From an uncultured Dorea sp. (GTDB lineage: Bacteria; Bacillota; Clostridia; Lachnospirales; Lachnospiraceae): 32,546 bases of DNA. The DNA is taken from positions 1 to 32,546 of the forward strand of contig CANDQP010000028.1 in NCBI GenBank assembly GCA_947388185.1, given 5' to 3'. The translations under genes and the position numbers were made by a program. A model generated the notes under the pieces. That model searched no databases and was not told where the DNA came from. It saw only the letters and a program-made list of their open reading frames with translations. Below are positions 22,686 to 31,690 of the stretch, piece after piece (position 1 is the stretch's first letter; each line of letters starts with the position of its first letter).

Positions 22686-23564
22686 CTACCTCTCCTTTCT
22701 GTCGTACAGATAATTACTAAGCCTTGCAAACTCTTCCAGTGTCAGAGCCTCTCCTCTGACGCTGGTCCCCTTGCCAAGCTTCTCGATCGCCTCCAATATC
22801 ACCTCTTTCGAAAATACAATCTTATCTGAATTACTCAATCCATTGGCCAACGTCTTCCTCCGCTGATTAAAGGATGCCCGTATGACGTCAAACAAGAGAC
22901 GCTCGTCCTTCACCTCAACCGGCGGATGCTCATGACTGGTCAGACGGATCACCGCTGACCCTACCCTGGGCCTTGGCATAAAACAATTCGGCGGTACATT
23001 CGCCACGATATAGGGGCTTGCATAATACTGCACAGCCAATGACAGCGCCCCATAATCCTTATTGCCAGGCCCGGTCTGCATACGCTCCGCCACTTCCTTC
23101 TGTACCATAACGGTAATGCTCTCCACAGGCACATGTTCTTCAAATAATCCCATAATAATCGGTGTCGTTATGTAATAAGGAAGATTCGCCACCACCTTAA
23201 CAGGCTTCCCTCCATGCTCCGTCAATGCAAGCTCCCGGATATCAAGCTTCAGGATATCCTCATTGATAATCCTTACATTCGGATACGCACTGAGAGTATC
23301 AGACAGGATCGGTATCAGATTCTTATCGATCTCTACAGCTACAACCTTCCCTGCCGCTTCCGCCAGATACTGGGTCATGGTCCCGATCCCGGGACCAATC
23401 TCCAGTACCATATCTTCCTTATTAATATCCGCTGCGCGGATAATCTTGTCAAGTACATGGGTATCAATCAGAAAATTCTGACCAAACTTCTTCTGAAATG
23501 AAAAATCATACTTCTGCAGAATCTCTATGGTATTCTGCGGAATCCCTAAGACCGGTTTATTCAT
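22686..23564 (-). CDS. rsmA: 16S rRNA dimethyladenosine transferase
   Basis: This 292-residue SAM-dependent enzyme dimethylates two adjacent adenines in helix 45 of 16S rRNA during small-subunit maturation. The motifs are QNFLID (29-34), the SAM site LEIGPGIGTMT (54-64), VEID (77-80) and the catalytic NLPYYI (127-132). FNQRRKTLANGLS near the C-terminus is also a family hallmark. Citrate synthase follows after 2 bp. Loss of this enzyme gives kasugamycin resistance in other bacteria. Confidence 0.97.
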   Translation of the reverse strand: MNKPVLGIPQNTIEILQKYDFSFQKKFGQNFLIDTHVLDKIIRAADINKEDMVLEIGPGIGTMTQYLAEAAGKVVAVEIDKNLIPILSDTLSAYPNVRIINEDILKLDIRELALTEHGGKPVKVVANLPYYITTPIIMGLFEEHVPVESITVMVQKEVAERMQTGPGNKDYGALSLAVQYYASPYIVANVPPNCFMPRPRVGSAVIRLTSHEHPPVEVKDERLLFDVIRASFNQRRKTLANGLSNSDKIVFSKEVILEAIEKLGKGTSVRGEALTLEEFARLSNYLYDRKER

Positions 23565-23595
23565 ATATTTCTCCCGAATTGTGGTAATAGAGATT

Positions 23596-23601
23596 ATTAT
23601 A
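23596..23601 (-). promoter_or_regulatory. Likely -10 element of the rsmA promoter
   Basis: TATAAT on the minus strand lies 31 bp before the rsmA ATG. The -35 region is weak. The 108-bp gap to the hybrid kinase stop shows no clear terminator. Confidence 0.45.
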
Positions 23602-23672
23602 CATGATTTTCCGTTTGAATCATAGAGTAAAAGAATTAAAAATAATTAAGAATCTATGAATAAACGTCTCTG

Positions 23673-25859
23673 TCAGCTCCCGGCATTATACAATGTATTG
23701 CTGATCGCGCTCAATAACTGTGTGATATCCACCGGCTTCGCCACATGCGCGTTCATCCCGCACTCAAGCGCCTTCCGCCGGTCCTCTTCGAATGCATTGG
23801 CCGAGACCGCGATGATCGGAATCCTGGCAAGCGACGGATTCTTAAGGCTGCGGATGGCCTGCGCCGCATGATACCCGTCCATGACCGGCATCTGGATATC
23901 CATCAGTATCACGGCATACTCTCCGGGCCGGGAATTCCTCACCATCTCCACCGCAATACTTCCGTCCGTCGCAGTATCCACAAGGAAACCCTCATCCCTC
24001 AGCAGTTCAACCTCCAGTTCCATATTGATCTCATTATCTTCCACCAACAGAACCTTATACTCCTGCGCCGCATCGACAGAACTCTTCTTCTTCATCTCAG
24101 ATTGATGCATGCTCTCCTGACGTATACGGAAATCAAGCGTCACCGTGAATCTGCTGCCTTCGCCTTCTACACTGTTCACCTCGATGCTTCCATTCATCAG
24201 ATCCACGATCCTCTTCGCAATAGTCAGGCCAAGCCCCGTACCGTGTATACGGCTCATCGTCGTATTCTTCTGCCTCTCAAACGGCTCAAACATACGCTCC
24301 TGGAAGCTCTCGCTCATTCCGATCCCGTTGTCCTCAACCACAAACTGGTAAGATACATAATCGTTCTCTGTTCCCTCCAGTTCCTTGACAGTGACCTGGA
24401 TCCTGCCGCCATCCTCCGTATACTGGACGGCATTGCTTCCCAGCCGCCAGAGAACCTGATTCAGCTTCTCCGGATCACTGTAGACCTCGCAATGCTTCAC
24501 TCCCGAGACATCCAGAAGGATTGTAATATTCTTCGTATTCGCCTTGGGCAGGATCGCTTCATGCACTTCCTCGACACAGGCGCGGATATTACACTCTTCT
24601 TCCTCAAGATTCACTTCCGTGGTATCCATCTTGGATATCTCCAATACGTCATTGATCAGGTTCAGCAGATGTTCCCCGGATTCCTCGATCTTGTTCAGAT
24701 ATTCCCACACCTTATCCCTGTCATCTATGTACCGCTTGGCAAGACTGGTAAATCCTACGATCGCATTCATCGGAGTCCGCATATCGTGAGACATATTGGC
24801 CAGAAACGCATCCTTCGCGGCATTCGCCTCCTCTGCGCGCCCCAGCGCATCCTCAACCAGATTCTTCTGCATCATCTCACGCCGGATCTCGTCGTCCACG
24901 CTCCGATAGCCCATGACGATCTCCGACACCTGCTCCGCGGGACCTACATTCACCACACGAAGCTGCAGATATTCCACTTTCCCGTCCTTGATGATCCGGT
25001 AATTAATATAATACATCCCTGTCTCGGACAGTCTCTCCCGGATATAATCCGGATTCGTCGCCTCCTCCACGATCCAGCGGTCCTCCGGATGCACCCAGGT
25101 CTGAATATACTCCGCGTCAAATCCCTCGAACTCACACAGCCACCGTCCGCCGCCGAACTGATACTCTATCCGGTCACTGTGGCGGTATGTCTGAATCCGA
25201 TTCTCATCCAGATCGGCATAGAAAATAGACTCATAATCCATACTGAGCCCTTCGATCACATTCATATGGCGAAGCTGTTCCTGATTGACAACCTCTAATT
25301 CCTTGTCATATTCCTCAATACGCTGCTTAAGGATCTCTTCCTTCTGAAGCTGTTCTGACAGCAGTTCCTCCTTCTCCTCTTCCTTCTGCTGCAGTCTCTC
25401 CGTCGCATCCGACAAAAACACATAGAATATATCCCCGACGATCCCACTGTGGATAAAATGCCCGTAATCCTCCACCCAGCGGACATTCCCATACTTAGTG
25501 ACAATCCGATATTCCACGTAATCCAGATCATAGCGGCTCTCCTGGATCTGATACCAGATACTTTGCTCTACTTCCTCCAGATCATCCGGATGCACGATCC
25601 CGCGAAACGAATTCCCCGTCAATTCAACAAATTCCTCCATCGTATCGCATTCAAATATACGGAGCATCGCCATATTGGCATATATGATCTCTTCATCTCC
25701 GCCTGCCTGGTACACGAAGAAACCTCCAGGCATCTCGTCTGTTATCTTCTTCAGCATATCTTCCGCATTCATATTATAAATCTTCAGCAATGAATAAACG
25801 CTGTCTATCTCACCTTCCTTATTCTTCTTACGATTATTCAATGCCTCCCCTCCCTTCAT
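23673..25859 (-). CDS. Hybrid sensor histidine kinase with PAS domains and receiver domain
   Basis: The protein has 728 residues from the ATG at 25859, which has AGGAG 9 bp upstream; an ATG at 25877 is possible. A PAS domain spans about 40-160 with a PAC-like VEYRIVTKYGNVRWVEDYG. A coiled coil (155-200) and a second PAS-like region (about 205-335) follow. The kinase core has H-box NMSHDMRTPMNAIVGF with His358, then ATP-binding motifs VVEDNGIGMS and GTGLGLTIAK. A receiver domain follows with Asp654 in ILMDIQMPVMDGY. No transmembrane segment is seen, so it senses a cytoplasmic signal. There is no output domain, so phosphate probably moves on to another protein. The small gene upstream is 3 bp away and may be its partner. 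Confidence 0.92.
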   Translation of the reverse strand: MKGGEALNNRKKNKEGEIDSVYSLLKIYNMNAEDMLKKITDEMPGGFFVYQAGGDEEIIYANMAMLRIFECDTMEEFVELTGNSFRGIVHPDDLEEVEQSIWYQIQESRYDLDYVEYRIVTKYGNVRWVEDYGHFIHSGIVGDIFYVFLSDATERLQQKEEEKEELLSEQLQKEEILKQRIEEYDKELEVVNQEQLRHMNVIEGLSMDYESIFYADLDENRIQTYRHSDRIEYQFGGGRWLCEFEGFDAEYIQTWVHPEDRWIVEEATNPDYIRERLSETGMYYINYRIIKDGKVEYLQLRVVNVGPAEQVSEIVMGYRSVDDEIRREMMQKNLVEDALGRAEEANAAKDAFLANMSHDMRTPMNAIVGFTSLAKRYIDDRDKVWEYLNKIEESGEHLLNLINDVLEISKMDTTEVNLEEEECNIRACVEEVHEAILPKANTKNITILLDVSGVKHCEVYSDPEKLNQVLWRLGSNAVQYTEDGGRIQVTVKELEGTENDYVSYQFVVEDNGIGMSESFQERMFEPFERQKNTTMSRIHGTGLGLTIAKRIVDLMNGSIEVNSVEGEGSRFTVTLDFRIRQESMHQSEMKKKSSVDAAQEYKVLLVEDNEINMELEVELLRDEGFLVDTATDGSIAVEMVRNSRPGEYAVILMDIQMPVMDGYHAAQAIRSLKNPSLARIPIIAVSANAFEEDRRKALECGMNAHVAKPVDITQLLSAISNTLYNAGS

Positions 25860-25880
25860 CCTACGGCACTCCTGCATTCA

Positions 25881-26228
25881 TCATTCATCATTCATCTTCT
25901 CATCTATCGTGATATCCATCTTAATTCCGTCCCGGCCTTCCATACCGGTAAGGAACAGATAGCGCACACCCTCTTTCGTCTCTTCACTGGTATATATATT
26001 ATAACAACTGCGTCTCATGAATTCCGCCAAACGCAAAAATATGTCCTTTGCTGCCAGAAATGAAAAACTCTTCAGCGACATATGAATCTTAATGCCATCC
26101 TCGGCATCTGATTCAACCATATACTCTTCCACTGCCTCTTCCGCCCTGATAAACCCCTCTATATCTTCAAGGCTATCCGCTCCGATCTGCGAACGGAATC
26201 CCTCGAATATACGAAACCTGTCTGCCAT
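25881..26228 (-). CDS. Unknown 115-residue protein upstream of hybrid kinase
   Basis: I do not recognise this family. It is an acidic mixed alpha/beta protein with no signal peptide or membrane helix. Two similar segments occur: DGIKIHMSLKSFSF near residue 44 and DGIKMDITIDEK near residue 98. A helical stretch with several aromatic residues lies between them (DIFLRLAEFMRRSCYNIYTSEE). The stop lies 3 bp from the kinase reading frame, so it is probably made with the kinase and may supply or relay its signal. A GGGGGGA-rich leader and TATAAT lie upstream. Confidence 0.75.
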   Translation of the reverse strand: MADRFRIFEGFRSQIGADSLEDIEGFIRAEEAVEEYMVESDAEDGIKIHMSLKSFSFLAAKDIFLRLAEFMRRSCYNIYTSEETKEGVRYLFLTGMEGRDGIKMDITIDEKMNDE

Positions 26229-26328
26229 ACCTTACTTCCCCCCATTGCCCTTACCTTAGCATGCATTTTATTATAACACATTTCCTTAGATTATAGAATA
26301 AATTTTCATTTAAAAAAAGCTTTAAAAA

Positions 26329-26352
26329 GGCGTCCCTGATAACAGGAACGCC
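26329..26352 (-). terminator. Terminator of the chemotaxis receptor gene
   Basis: GGCGTCCCTG (26329-26338) pairs with CAGGAACGCC (26343-26352), with one mismatch and a 4-nt loop. On the minus strand it is followed by TTTTTAAA. It lies 24 bp past the receptor stop. Confidence 0.8.
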
Positions 26353-26375
26353 CTTCTGCACTTTTCTCTTATCTA

Positions 26376-28058
26376 TTATTCGCCCGGTCTTGCACTTCTC
26401 AGCTTGAACCGAGAAATCAGGGACTTCAATAACTGAGACTGACTGGATAGCTCTTCGCTGGCTGCCGCGCTCTCTTCCGCTGTAGCAGAGTTCGTCTGAA
26501 CCACGCTGGAGATCTGATCCATACCCATCGTTACCTGTGAGATCGCTTCTGCCTGGCTTACTGCCGCAGTAGAAATCTTATCCACATATGTAACAGCGCT
26601 CTTCGTACTCTCCACTGTCTCGGAAATCGCTTCCGCAGTACGGTCTACGATATTCGTACCGTTCTCTACTGCCAGAATCGTTCCCTCGATCAGCACAGTC
26701 GTATTGCTTGCCGCTTCCGCGCTCTTGGACGCAAGATTACGAACCTCATCGGCTACTACCGCGAATCCCTTGCCGGCCTCACCCGCACGGGCTGCCTCTA
26801 CCGCTGCATTCAACGCAAGGATATTAGTCTGGAATGCAATATCCTCGATCGTCTTAATAATCTTGCCGATATCGCCGGACTTCTGGCTGATCTCACCCAT
26901 AGCAGAGATCATATCCTGCATCTGCTCATTGGATACAGACAGCTTGCTCTGTGCTTCCATAACTTTACTGCTTGCTTCTCTCGCGTTTTCAGCAGTATTG
27001 CTGACTTCTCTTGAAATGTCGTTGATCGTTGCCGCCAATTCCTGTACGGAACTTGCCTGCTCTGTCGCACCCTGTGACAACGCCTGCGCACCGGAAGATA
27101 CCTGATCGGCGCCGCTTGCCACCTGGTCGGACGCATCGTTGATCTGTCTCATCGTATCGCTCAGGCTGCGGTTCATCTTACGGATGGATGCCAACAGCGG
27201 CTCGAAATCTCCCTTGTAGATATTGTCCTCCGCAAAGAGGTCGAAATTCCCGCTTGCCATCTGATCCAGCAGACGTGTCAGATCTCCGACAACAGCCTCC
27301 AGACCTTCGCAGGTACTCTTCACACTGTTCACCAGCATACCAAATTCATCCGCGGAATCATACTCCAATGACTGCGACATATCTCCTCTGGAAAGCCCTT
27401 CCATCGCTTCTTCCACCTGATGAACCGGATGTACGATCATTCTCGTCACCCTTGCACAGATGATCATCGCAAACACGATCGCGACTACGGTAATGGCCAG
27501 GAGGATGATCATGCTCATGTTCGTCTCCCTCACGCTCTCATCCATAGTCTCTGCACGGATAGCCGCCGTATTCTCAATTAACTGATTAATATTAGATATC
27601 ACTTCTTCAAGCGCCGGTGTACACTGTGTCCGCACCAGCTCCGCCGCGCGCATCGCGTCTCCCGACTTTAACTTATCCAGGATATCATCCGCAATACCAA
27701 GCCATTTGTTCAAAGAATTCTCAAATTCAGCCACTTCATCCTTATTCAGGATATCCAGGCTATGCAGCTTCTCCAGATTAGACTCAATACTTGCCTTGCT
27801 CTCGTCGACCGCCTGCAGGTTCGCCGCGTCTGTCTGCCCTGCTATGATCATATTACGCACATCCGTCGCCGCCATAAATGTTGCAATACGGCATGCCTTG
27901 ACCGCATCGTCTGCCGCAACTGAGCCTTCCATAAATTCATTCAGATTATTGCTTGCCTTTCTTAGCTGTAAAATGGAATACAAGGATACTAAAATCGTCA
28001 GCACGAGCACTACTCCAAATGACACTAACAATTTAGATCTGATTTTTAAGTTCTTCAT
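26376..28058 (-). CDS. Methyl-accepting chemotaxis protein
   Basis: This 560-residue receptor has a transmembrane helix at 10-30, an extracytoplasmic four-helix-bundle sensor at about 31-180, a second helix at 181-202 and a HAMP domain to about 260. The long signalling hairpin has its conserved tip at about 404-440 ([36 protein letters not shown]). The bundle is rich in Ala, Gln and Glu, as expected for methylation sites. It ends SARPGE, without the NWETF-type pentapeptide that binds CheR. The ATG lies inside the 3' end of the preceding gene (26 bp overlap), with AAGGAGA 5 bp upstream. It should pass ligand signals to CheA/CheW. The ligand is unknown. Confidence 0.95.
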   Translation of the reverse strand: MKNLKIRSKLLVSFGVVLVLTILVSLYSILQLRKASNNLNEFMEGSVAADDAVKACRIATFMAATDVRNMIIAGQTDAANLQAVDESKASIESNLEKLHSLDILNKDEVAEFENSLNKWLGIADDILDKLKSGDAMRAAELVRTQCTPALEEVISNINQLIENTAAIRAETMDESVRETNMSMIILLAITVVAIVFAMIICARVTRMIVHPVHQVEEAMEGLSRGDMSQSLEYDSADEFGMLVNSVKSTCEGLEAVVGDLTRLLDQMASGNFDLFAEDNIYKGDFEPLLASIRKMNRSLSDTMRQINDASDQVASGADQVSSGAQALSQGATEQASSVQELAATINDISREVSNTAENAREASSKVMEAQSKLSVSNEQMQDMISAMGEISQKSGDIGKIIKTIEDIAFQTNILALNAAVEAARAGEAGKGFAVVADEVRNLASKSAEAASNTTVLIEGTILAVENGTNIVDRTAEAISETVESTKSAVTYVDKISTAAVSQAEAISQVTMGMDQISSVVQTNSATAEESAAASEELSSQSQLLKSLISRFKLRSARPGE

Positions 28059-29439
28059 AGTTCTCTCCTTCTGTTTCTTCTAATCTAGCGGTCTCATCCG
28101 CCGTCTCTCTGTTCGGGGAATCCCCCGCTTCTTCTGCCTGCGCCGCCGTTCCTTCGGCCGTGCCTGCGCTGCTCTCATCGGGGCCTGCTTCCTCAGCCGC
28201 ATCTTCCCCGCTTATATTCGGATCCGCCCCGCTGCCTTTGTCTCCTTCGGCCGCCTCAGGCATCTCCTCCTCTCCATCCTTCTTCCTGCCTATCATTCCT
28301 TTCAATTTTTCTTTTATATCCAACAATCTGACTCTAAGCCGAAATCCTGCTTTCTTACACTTATTTGTACAGATTCGTCTGATAAAACGCCAATTGCGGA
28401 CAATCCAACAAAATACCAATAAAAACGGATACTTCTCAAGCGCCGGGAAAAACTGCATCATGTACTCTCTTGAAGGAAACCACCATGCCTGCTGCTTAAG
28501 AGCCCATTCCTTATCCCTGTCACGCCAGTAGAAATCCAGCCTCACCTTCTCACACGGCAGAAGCTCTTCATCCAGATGCTCATTCTCACGTCCGCGTGAT
28601 AAGATATATTCTTCCAGTTCTATTGCCACCCCATATTGCTGCTCGGCTCCTTCACCAAACCAGAGTTCCGCAAGCAGCTCCGCCTGCCGGATAAATTCCT
28701 GCCACTTTGCCTTCTCCAGAAATTCTCTCACTGCCTTCCAGCGGAACTTCTCACCCAGAATCTTCTTAAACTGCCACAGATCCATAATATCCCGAATCTT
28801 CAGCTTACCCGTAATATACAGCTCGACCATCCTCGCCGCACGATACAGGTAGACCTCCTCATTCGTCAGCATATGTATGAACTTGTAAGACTCTATGCGC
28901 CGATAACTCTTAATAGAACCGGAAAAGTAATGCCTGATCACCTTATTCTCGATCGGCATTCCGTCATAGAATACAATACGGACACCAGGTACTCTCACAT
29001 AGACCACTCCGCTGCCTATCGCTTCTTCCCGCTGCTCATAATCCATATCCAACATAATTCTATGGATCCTGGGCATCTCCTTCTTGTCCGCAAGAATCTC
29101 TATCTGTCTGATATGAGCCATCTCCGGCTTAGGGTACATCTCGGTTACTTCTGAATCTAACAGAAACAAAGCGTCTATCTTATGCCTCTCCAACTGCCAC
29201 TTGATGACCTCATCTACCTTCTTGTAGGATTCATAAAGAAGAAGCTGCTTCCTGTAACTCTGATAAAACTCTGCTTCGCATTCTTCTGAGATCTCTTTTT
29301 CTATTCCTAAAAGCCCTATATAGACAATACTGATTACATCCTGATAATCGGAAACGTCTAAAAGCGTCTCCCATCTCATTCGCTTTCTCAATGTCTGGAT
29401 CGGTTTCTGGTTAATGATAGCTGCCAGCAATATTAGCAT
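28033..29439 (-). CDS. Nucleotidyltransferase-like protein (NTP_transf_5 related) with acidic disordered tail
   Basis: The protein has 468 residues from the ATG at 29439. The middle ([34 protein letters not shown]) resembles the PF14907 nucleotidyltransferase-like family, but the GxxL and DxD-type catalytic residues look degraded, so activity is doubtful. A hydrophobic patch ([18 protein letters not shown], near 345-365) and basic residues suggest membrane contact. The last 80 residues are Glu/Ala/Gly-rich and look disordered. A strong AAGGAGG lies about 30 bp before the ATG. It is better placed for an in-frame ATT at 29460, which would add MSYEIRY; the two starts cannot be settled by eye. 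It overlaps the chemotaxis receptor gene by 26 bp. Confidence 0.75.
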   Translation of the reverse strand: MLILLAAIINQKPIQTLRKRMRWETLLDVSDYQDVISIVYIGLLGIEKEISEECEAEFYQSYRKQLLLYESYKKVDEVIKWQLERHKIDALFLLDSEVTEMYPKPEMAHIRQIEILADKKEMPRIHRIMLDMDYEQREEAIGSGVVYVRVPGVRIVFYDGMPIENKVIRHYFSGSIKSYRRIESYKFIHMLTNEEVYLYRAARMVELYITGKLKIRDIMDLWQFKKILGEKFRWKAVREFLEKAKWQEFIRQAELLAELWFGEGAEQQYGVAIELEEYILSRGRENEHLDEELLPCEKVRLDFYWRDRDKEWALKQQAWWFPSREYMMQFFPALEKYPFLLVFCWIVRNWRFIRRICTNKCKKAGFRLRVRLLDIKEKLKGMIGRKKDGEEEMPEAAEGDKGSGADPNISGEDAAEEAGPDESSAGTAEGTAAQAEEAGDSPNRETADETARLEETEGENYEELKNQI

Positions 29440-29563
29440 GTATCTGATCTCGTAGCTAATAGCTCATTGCCTCCTTTCCAAACCGTCTGCAAATTAGACT
29501 GCCGACTTTCATCCCCTACTTTTAATTTATCGGACATTTTTAGGCAAATATAACATTTTTTCG

Positions 29564-30289
29564 CTAATTTTTTAGAATTCTTCTCTCCGCAAAGATATCC
29601 ATTGATTTCTGGTTATAGATCGAACGCTTCTCGTCCGCCGCCATCCTTCCTGCGATCAGCGTGATACAGCGTCTCTTCATGATCGTAACCAGTCCCCGGG
29701 CATGACTCGCTACCAGGATCGTCATCCCTCTGTAGTTCAATTCCTCCAATAGCTGCATCAGGTCCCACGCGGAATCCGGATCAAGATTCGCCGTCGGCTC
29801 ATCTGCGATCAGAATCTCTGGCTGAACCGAAAGCGCCCTCGCCAAAAGTATCCTTGCCTGTTCACCCCCTGATAACTCGTCCGGGTATGACTTGTACTTC
29901 TTCGCAAGACCTACCAGTCCCAGTACCTTAATGATCTTCTCCCGCATACGGTCATCTGCATTCTCCGTTGCGAGCAAAGCTAACTTAATATTATCATATA
30001 CCGAACGATCTTTCAATAGTCCAACTTCTGGAGACATAATACCCAGCCTGCGCCGGTGTTCAGGGACCTTATTCCTCGTCATGGTATCCACCCTGCGGCC
30101 TTCCACTGTGATCTTCCCGGAAGTCACCTCCTCCTGCTTCATGATCAGGTTCAGCAACGTGCTCTTCCCCGCTCCGCTCTTCCCGATGAAGAATACGAAC
30201 TCCCCTTTATCTATTTCAAAAGAAATATCGTGTAATGCAGTTTCGTTTTTAAATTTTTTCGTCACATGGTCAAAAATAATCTGCGCCAT
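29564..30289 (-). CDS. FtsE-like ABC transporter ATP-binding protein with altered Q-loop
   Basis: This 241-residue ATPase follows FtsE layout, including GLLKDRSVYDNIKLAL. Walker A is GKSGAGKST (36-44), the signature LSGGEQ (138-143), Walker B ILIADE (158-163), the D-loop NLDP and the H-loop His195. In the Q-loop, an ungapped alignment with the FtsE pattern RRxIGxxFQD places Pro87 where the conserved Gln is expected. FtsE normally works with FtsX to control peptidoglycan hydrolases at the division site; no ftsX is adjacent. The C-terminal 20 residues (YNQKSMDIFAERRILKN) are basic. It may be a diverged paralogue. Confidence 0.88.
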   Translation of the reverse strand: MAQIIFDHVTKKFKNETALHDISFEIDKGEFVFFIGKSGAGKSTLLNLIMKQEEVTSGKITVEGRRVDTMTRNKVPEHRRRLGIMSPEVGLLKDRSVYDNIKLALLATENADDRMREKIIKVLGLVGLAKKYKSYPDELSGGEQARILLARALSVQPEILIADEPTANLDPDSAWDLMQLLEELNYRGMTILVASHARGLVTIMKRRCITLIAGRMAADEKRSIYNQKSMDIFAERRILKN

Positions 30290-30353
30290 ATATTCCCACC
30301 TTATTTTTCTTGCACATTTACCGATATATTTCTATTACGATCAATAATAGTTA

Positions 30354-30382
30354 TTGTGTATATTTGTTACATATACTATACT
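30354..30382 (+). promoter_or_regulatory. Promoter of the secreted C39-like protease gene
   Basis: TTGTGT (30354-30359) and TATACT (30377-30382) are separated by 17 bp and lie about 50 bp before the ATG at 30431. The 141-bp gap also holds the divergent start of the FtsE-like gene. Confidence 0.6.
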
Positions 30383-30430
30383 GGTTTAAAATGAAACCGT
30401 CAACAACGATTATTTAGACACGGTGAAAAT

Positions 30431-31174
30431 ATGAAAAAGAAATTATTATGCGGTGTATTCATTACCGCATTACTGTTATGCCTGTACTTTGTTCGGACTG
30501 ACCGTGCGTCGGGCACTGATCCGGCAGCCGCTGACGGCCAGGCAGATAATACTGAACAGGGACCCCCGCCGCCGCGTGTGCTTCCCGACGCTGCCCCTGA
30601 TCCGGCAGAAGCCCCGGCATTCATAGATGGTCAATATACCCTGTCTATGAGCAGCAGTATCGGCACCCTTACCTACTATAATCAATCCGACGTCCGCTGG
30701 GCCGACTTCCTGTACGGAGGACGTGATCCGCTCCATTCATACGGCTGCGGACCGACCGCCCTTGCCATGGTTGTAACCAGTTTTACCAATCATTCCCTCT
30801 CACCTGCCGATATGGCGGCATGGGCTGCTGAACACAATTACTGGTCCGCCGGCCACGGAACGAAGCACAACTTCATCATGGAGGGTGCCGCCGCCTTCGG
30901 CCTGAAGGCAAGCCCCTTCCAGAACTTTACAGAAGAAGGGGTTCTCGCCGAGCTGCGAAGCGGGCATATCCTGATCGCGCTGATGGGATCCGGACATTTT
31001 ACTTCCAACGGGCACTTTATCGTCATTGCCGACGACTGGTCCGGCAATCAGGTCCGTATCGCTGATCCTGCAAGCCTGGAGAATACACAGATCCCCTGGG
31101 AGATCTCTGTGATCTTAAGCGAACTGAACGCCACCGCCAACTCCGGGGGGCCCGTGTGGAGCATCTCTCCTTGA
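30431..31174 (+). CDS. Secreted or membrane-anchored C39-like cysteine peptidase
   Basis: This 247-residue protein begins with a signal or anchor sequence (KKKLLCGVFITALLLCLYFV) followed by a Pro/Ala/Asp-rich linker with GPPPPRVLP to about residue 65. The peptidase_C39_2-like domain has Gln85 in TYYNQSDVRWA, the nucleophile Cys106 in YGCGPTALAMV, His195 in NGHFIVIADD and Asp212 in ADPAS, so the papain-like set looks complete. The enzyme should act at or outside the cell surface; its substrate is unknown. The ribosome site is weak (GGTG). The linker is GC-rich against an AT-rich leader. It converges with the flagellar genes at a shared hairpin. Confidence 0.88.
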   Translation: MKKKLLCGVFITALLLCLYFVRTDRASGTDPAAADGQADNTEQGPPPPRVLPDAAPDPAEAPAFIDGQYTLSMSSSIGTLTYYNQSDVRWADFLYGGRDPLHSYGCGPTALAMVVTSFTNHSLSPADMAAWAAEHNYWSAGHGTKHNFIMEGAAAFGLKASPFQNFTEEGVLAELRSGHILIALMGSGHFTSNGHFIVIADDWSGNQVRIADPASLENTQIPWEISVILSELNATANSGGPVWSISP

Positions 31175-31191
31175 TATGATTATACTGTAAA

Positions 31192-31222
31192 AAGTCTGCA
31201 GCACATTAATTGCCGCAGACTT
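31192..31222. terminator. Bidirectional terminator between protease and flagellar genes
   Basis: AAGTCTGC (31192-31199) pairs with GCAGACTT (31215-31222). CTTTTCTTTT follows on the plus strand and TTTTTACAG on the minus strand, so it can serve both convergent units. Confidence 0.85.
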
Positions 31223-31268
31223 CTTTTCTTTTGTAAAATTATTTTTATTCTATTATATCGGCAGCCCG

Positions 31269-31676
31269 TTAATGAGCCGCCTGATAATAAGAATCCTTTC
31301 CGGCAACTCTGGAATTGAACACCTTATCGATATCGATCGTTCGTTTCAATGCCTGCTGAAGCTGACAGCTTAATTCCAGGATCTTCTTCTCTCCAAATTC
31401 TTTCGGCTGATACTTGCTCTCACCGTTCAGCCAAGACTTAAGCTTCTCTTTGTCCTCGCCGCCAACCCCGATTAACATCTGAATCTCATGCTTTGCCTCC
31501 ATGAACCGCTCCAGTTCATCCTGACGCATCTTAATAAGTAACTGCACCGACTCCTGGTCGTTCCTGGACAGGGCATCCGCCATCTCCTTCGTTATCCGCT
31601 CAATCTCCACGATGTGTACATAATTCCGCTGTACACGCTTAAGGATCTCTGTAAATAATTCTTCTTTATTTTCCAT
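31269..31676 (-). CDS. FliT/FlgN-like flagellar export chaperone candidate
   Basis: This 135-residue, all-helical, charged protein (EELFTEILKRVQRNYVHIVEIERITKEMADALSRNDQESVQLLIKMRQDELERF) has no signal peptide. It is the third gene after fliD and fliS, the position commonly held by fliT, whose product guards FliD before export. The helical N-terminal half with an MRQDELERF motif also fits FlgN-type chaperones. AGGAG lies 7 bp upstream and the gap to fliS is 14 bp. Sequence likeness alone is weak, so the call rests mainly on position. Confidence 0.65.
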   Translation of the reverse strand: MENKEELFTEILKRVQRNYVHIVEIERITKEMADALSRNDQESVQLLIKMRQDELERFMEAKHEIQMLIGVGGEDKEKLKSWLNGESKYQPKEFGEKKILELSCQLQQALKRTIDIDKVFNSRVAGKDSYYQAAH

Positions 31677-31690
31677 GTGACTTCTCCTGA

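Noticed and set aside
23745-25298. 517-codon plus-strand frame
   Set aside because: It is a long antisense shadow of the hybrid kinase; composition is rich in His, Leu, Ile and Arg and no domain is visible.
29527-29534. TCCGATAA on the minus strand as a second sigma-28 -10 upstream of the NTP_transf_5-like gene
   Set aside because: The first base departs from consensus and the -35 position reads TTAT, so it is too weak to call.
31251-31260. GCCGATAT-like motif on the minus strand after the fliT-like gene
   Set aside because: No TAAA-type -35 at the right distance, and it points at a terminator and a convergent gene.
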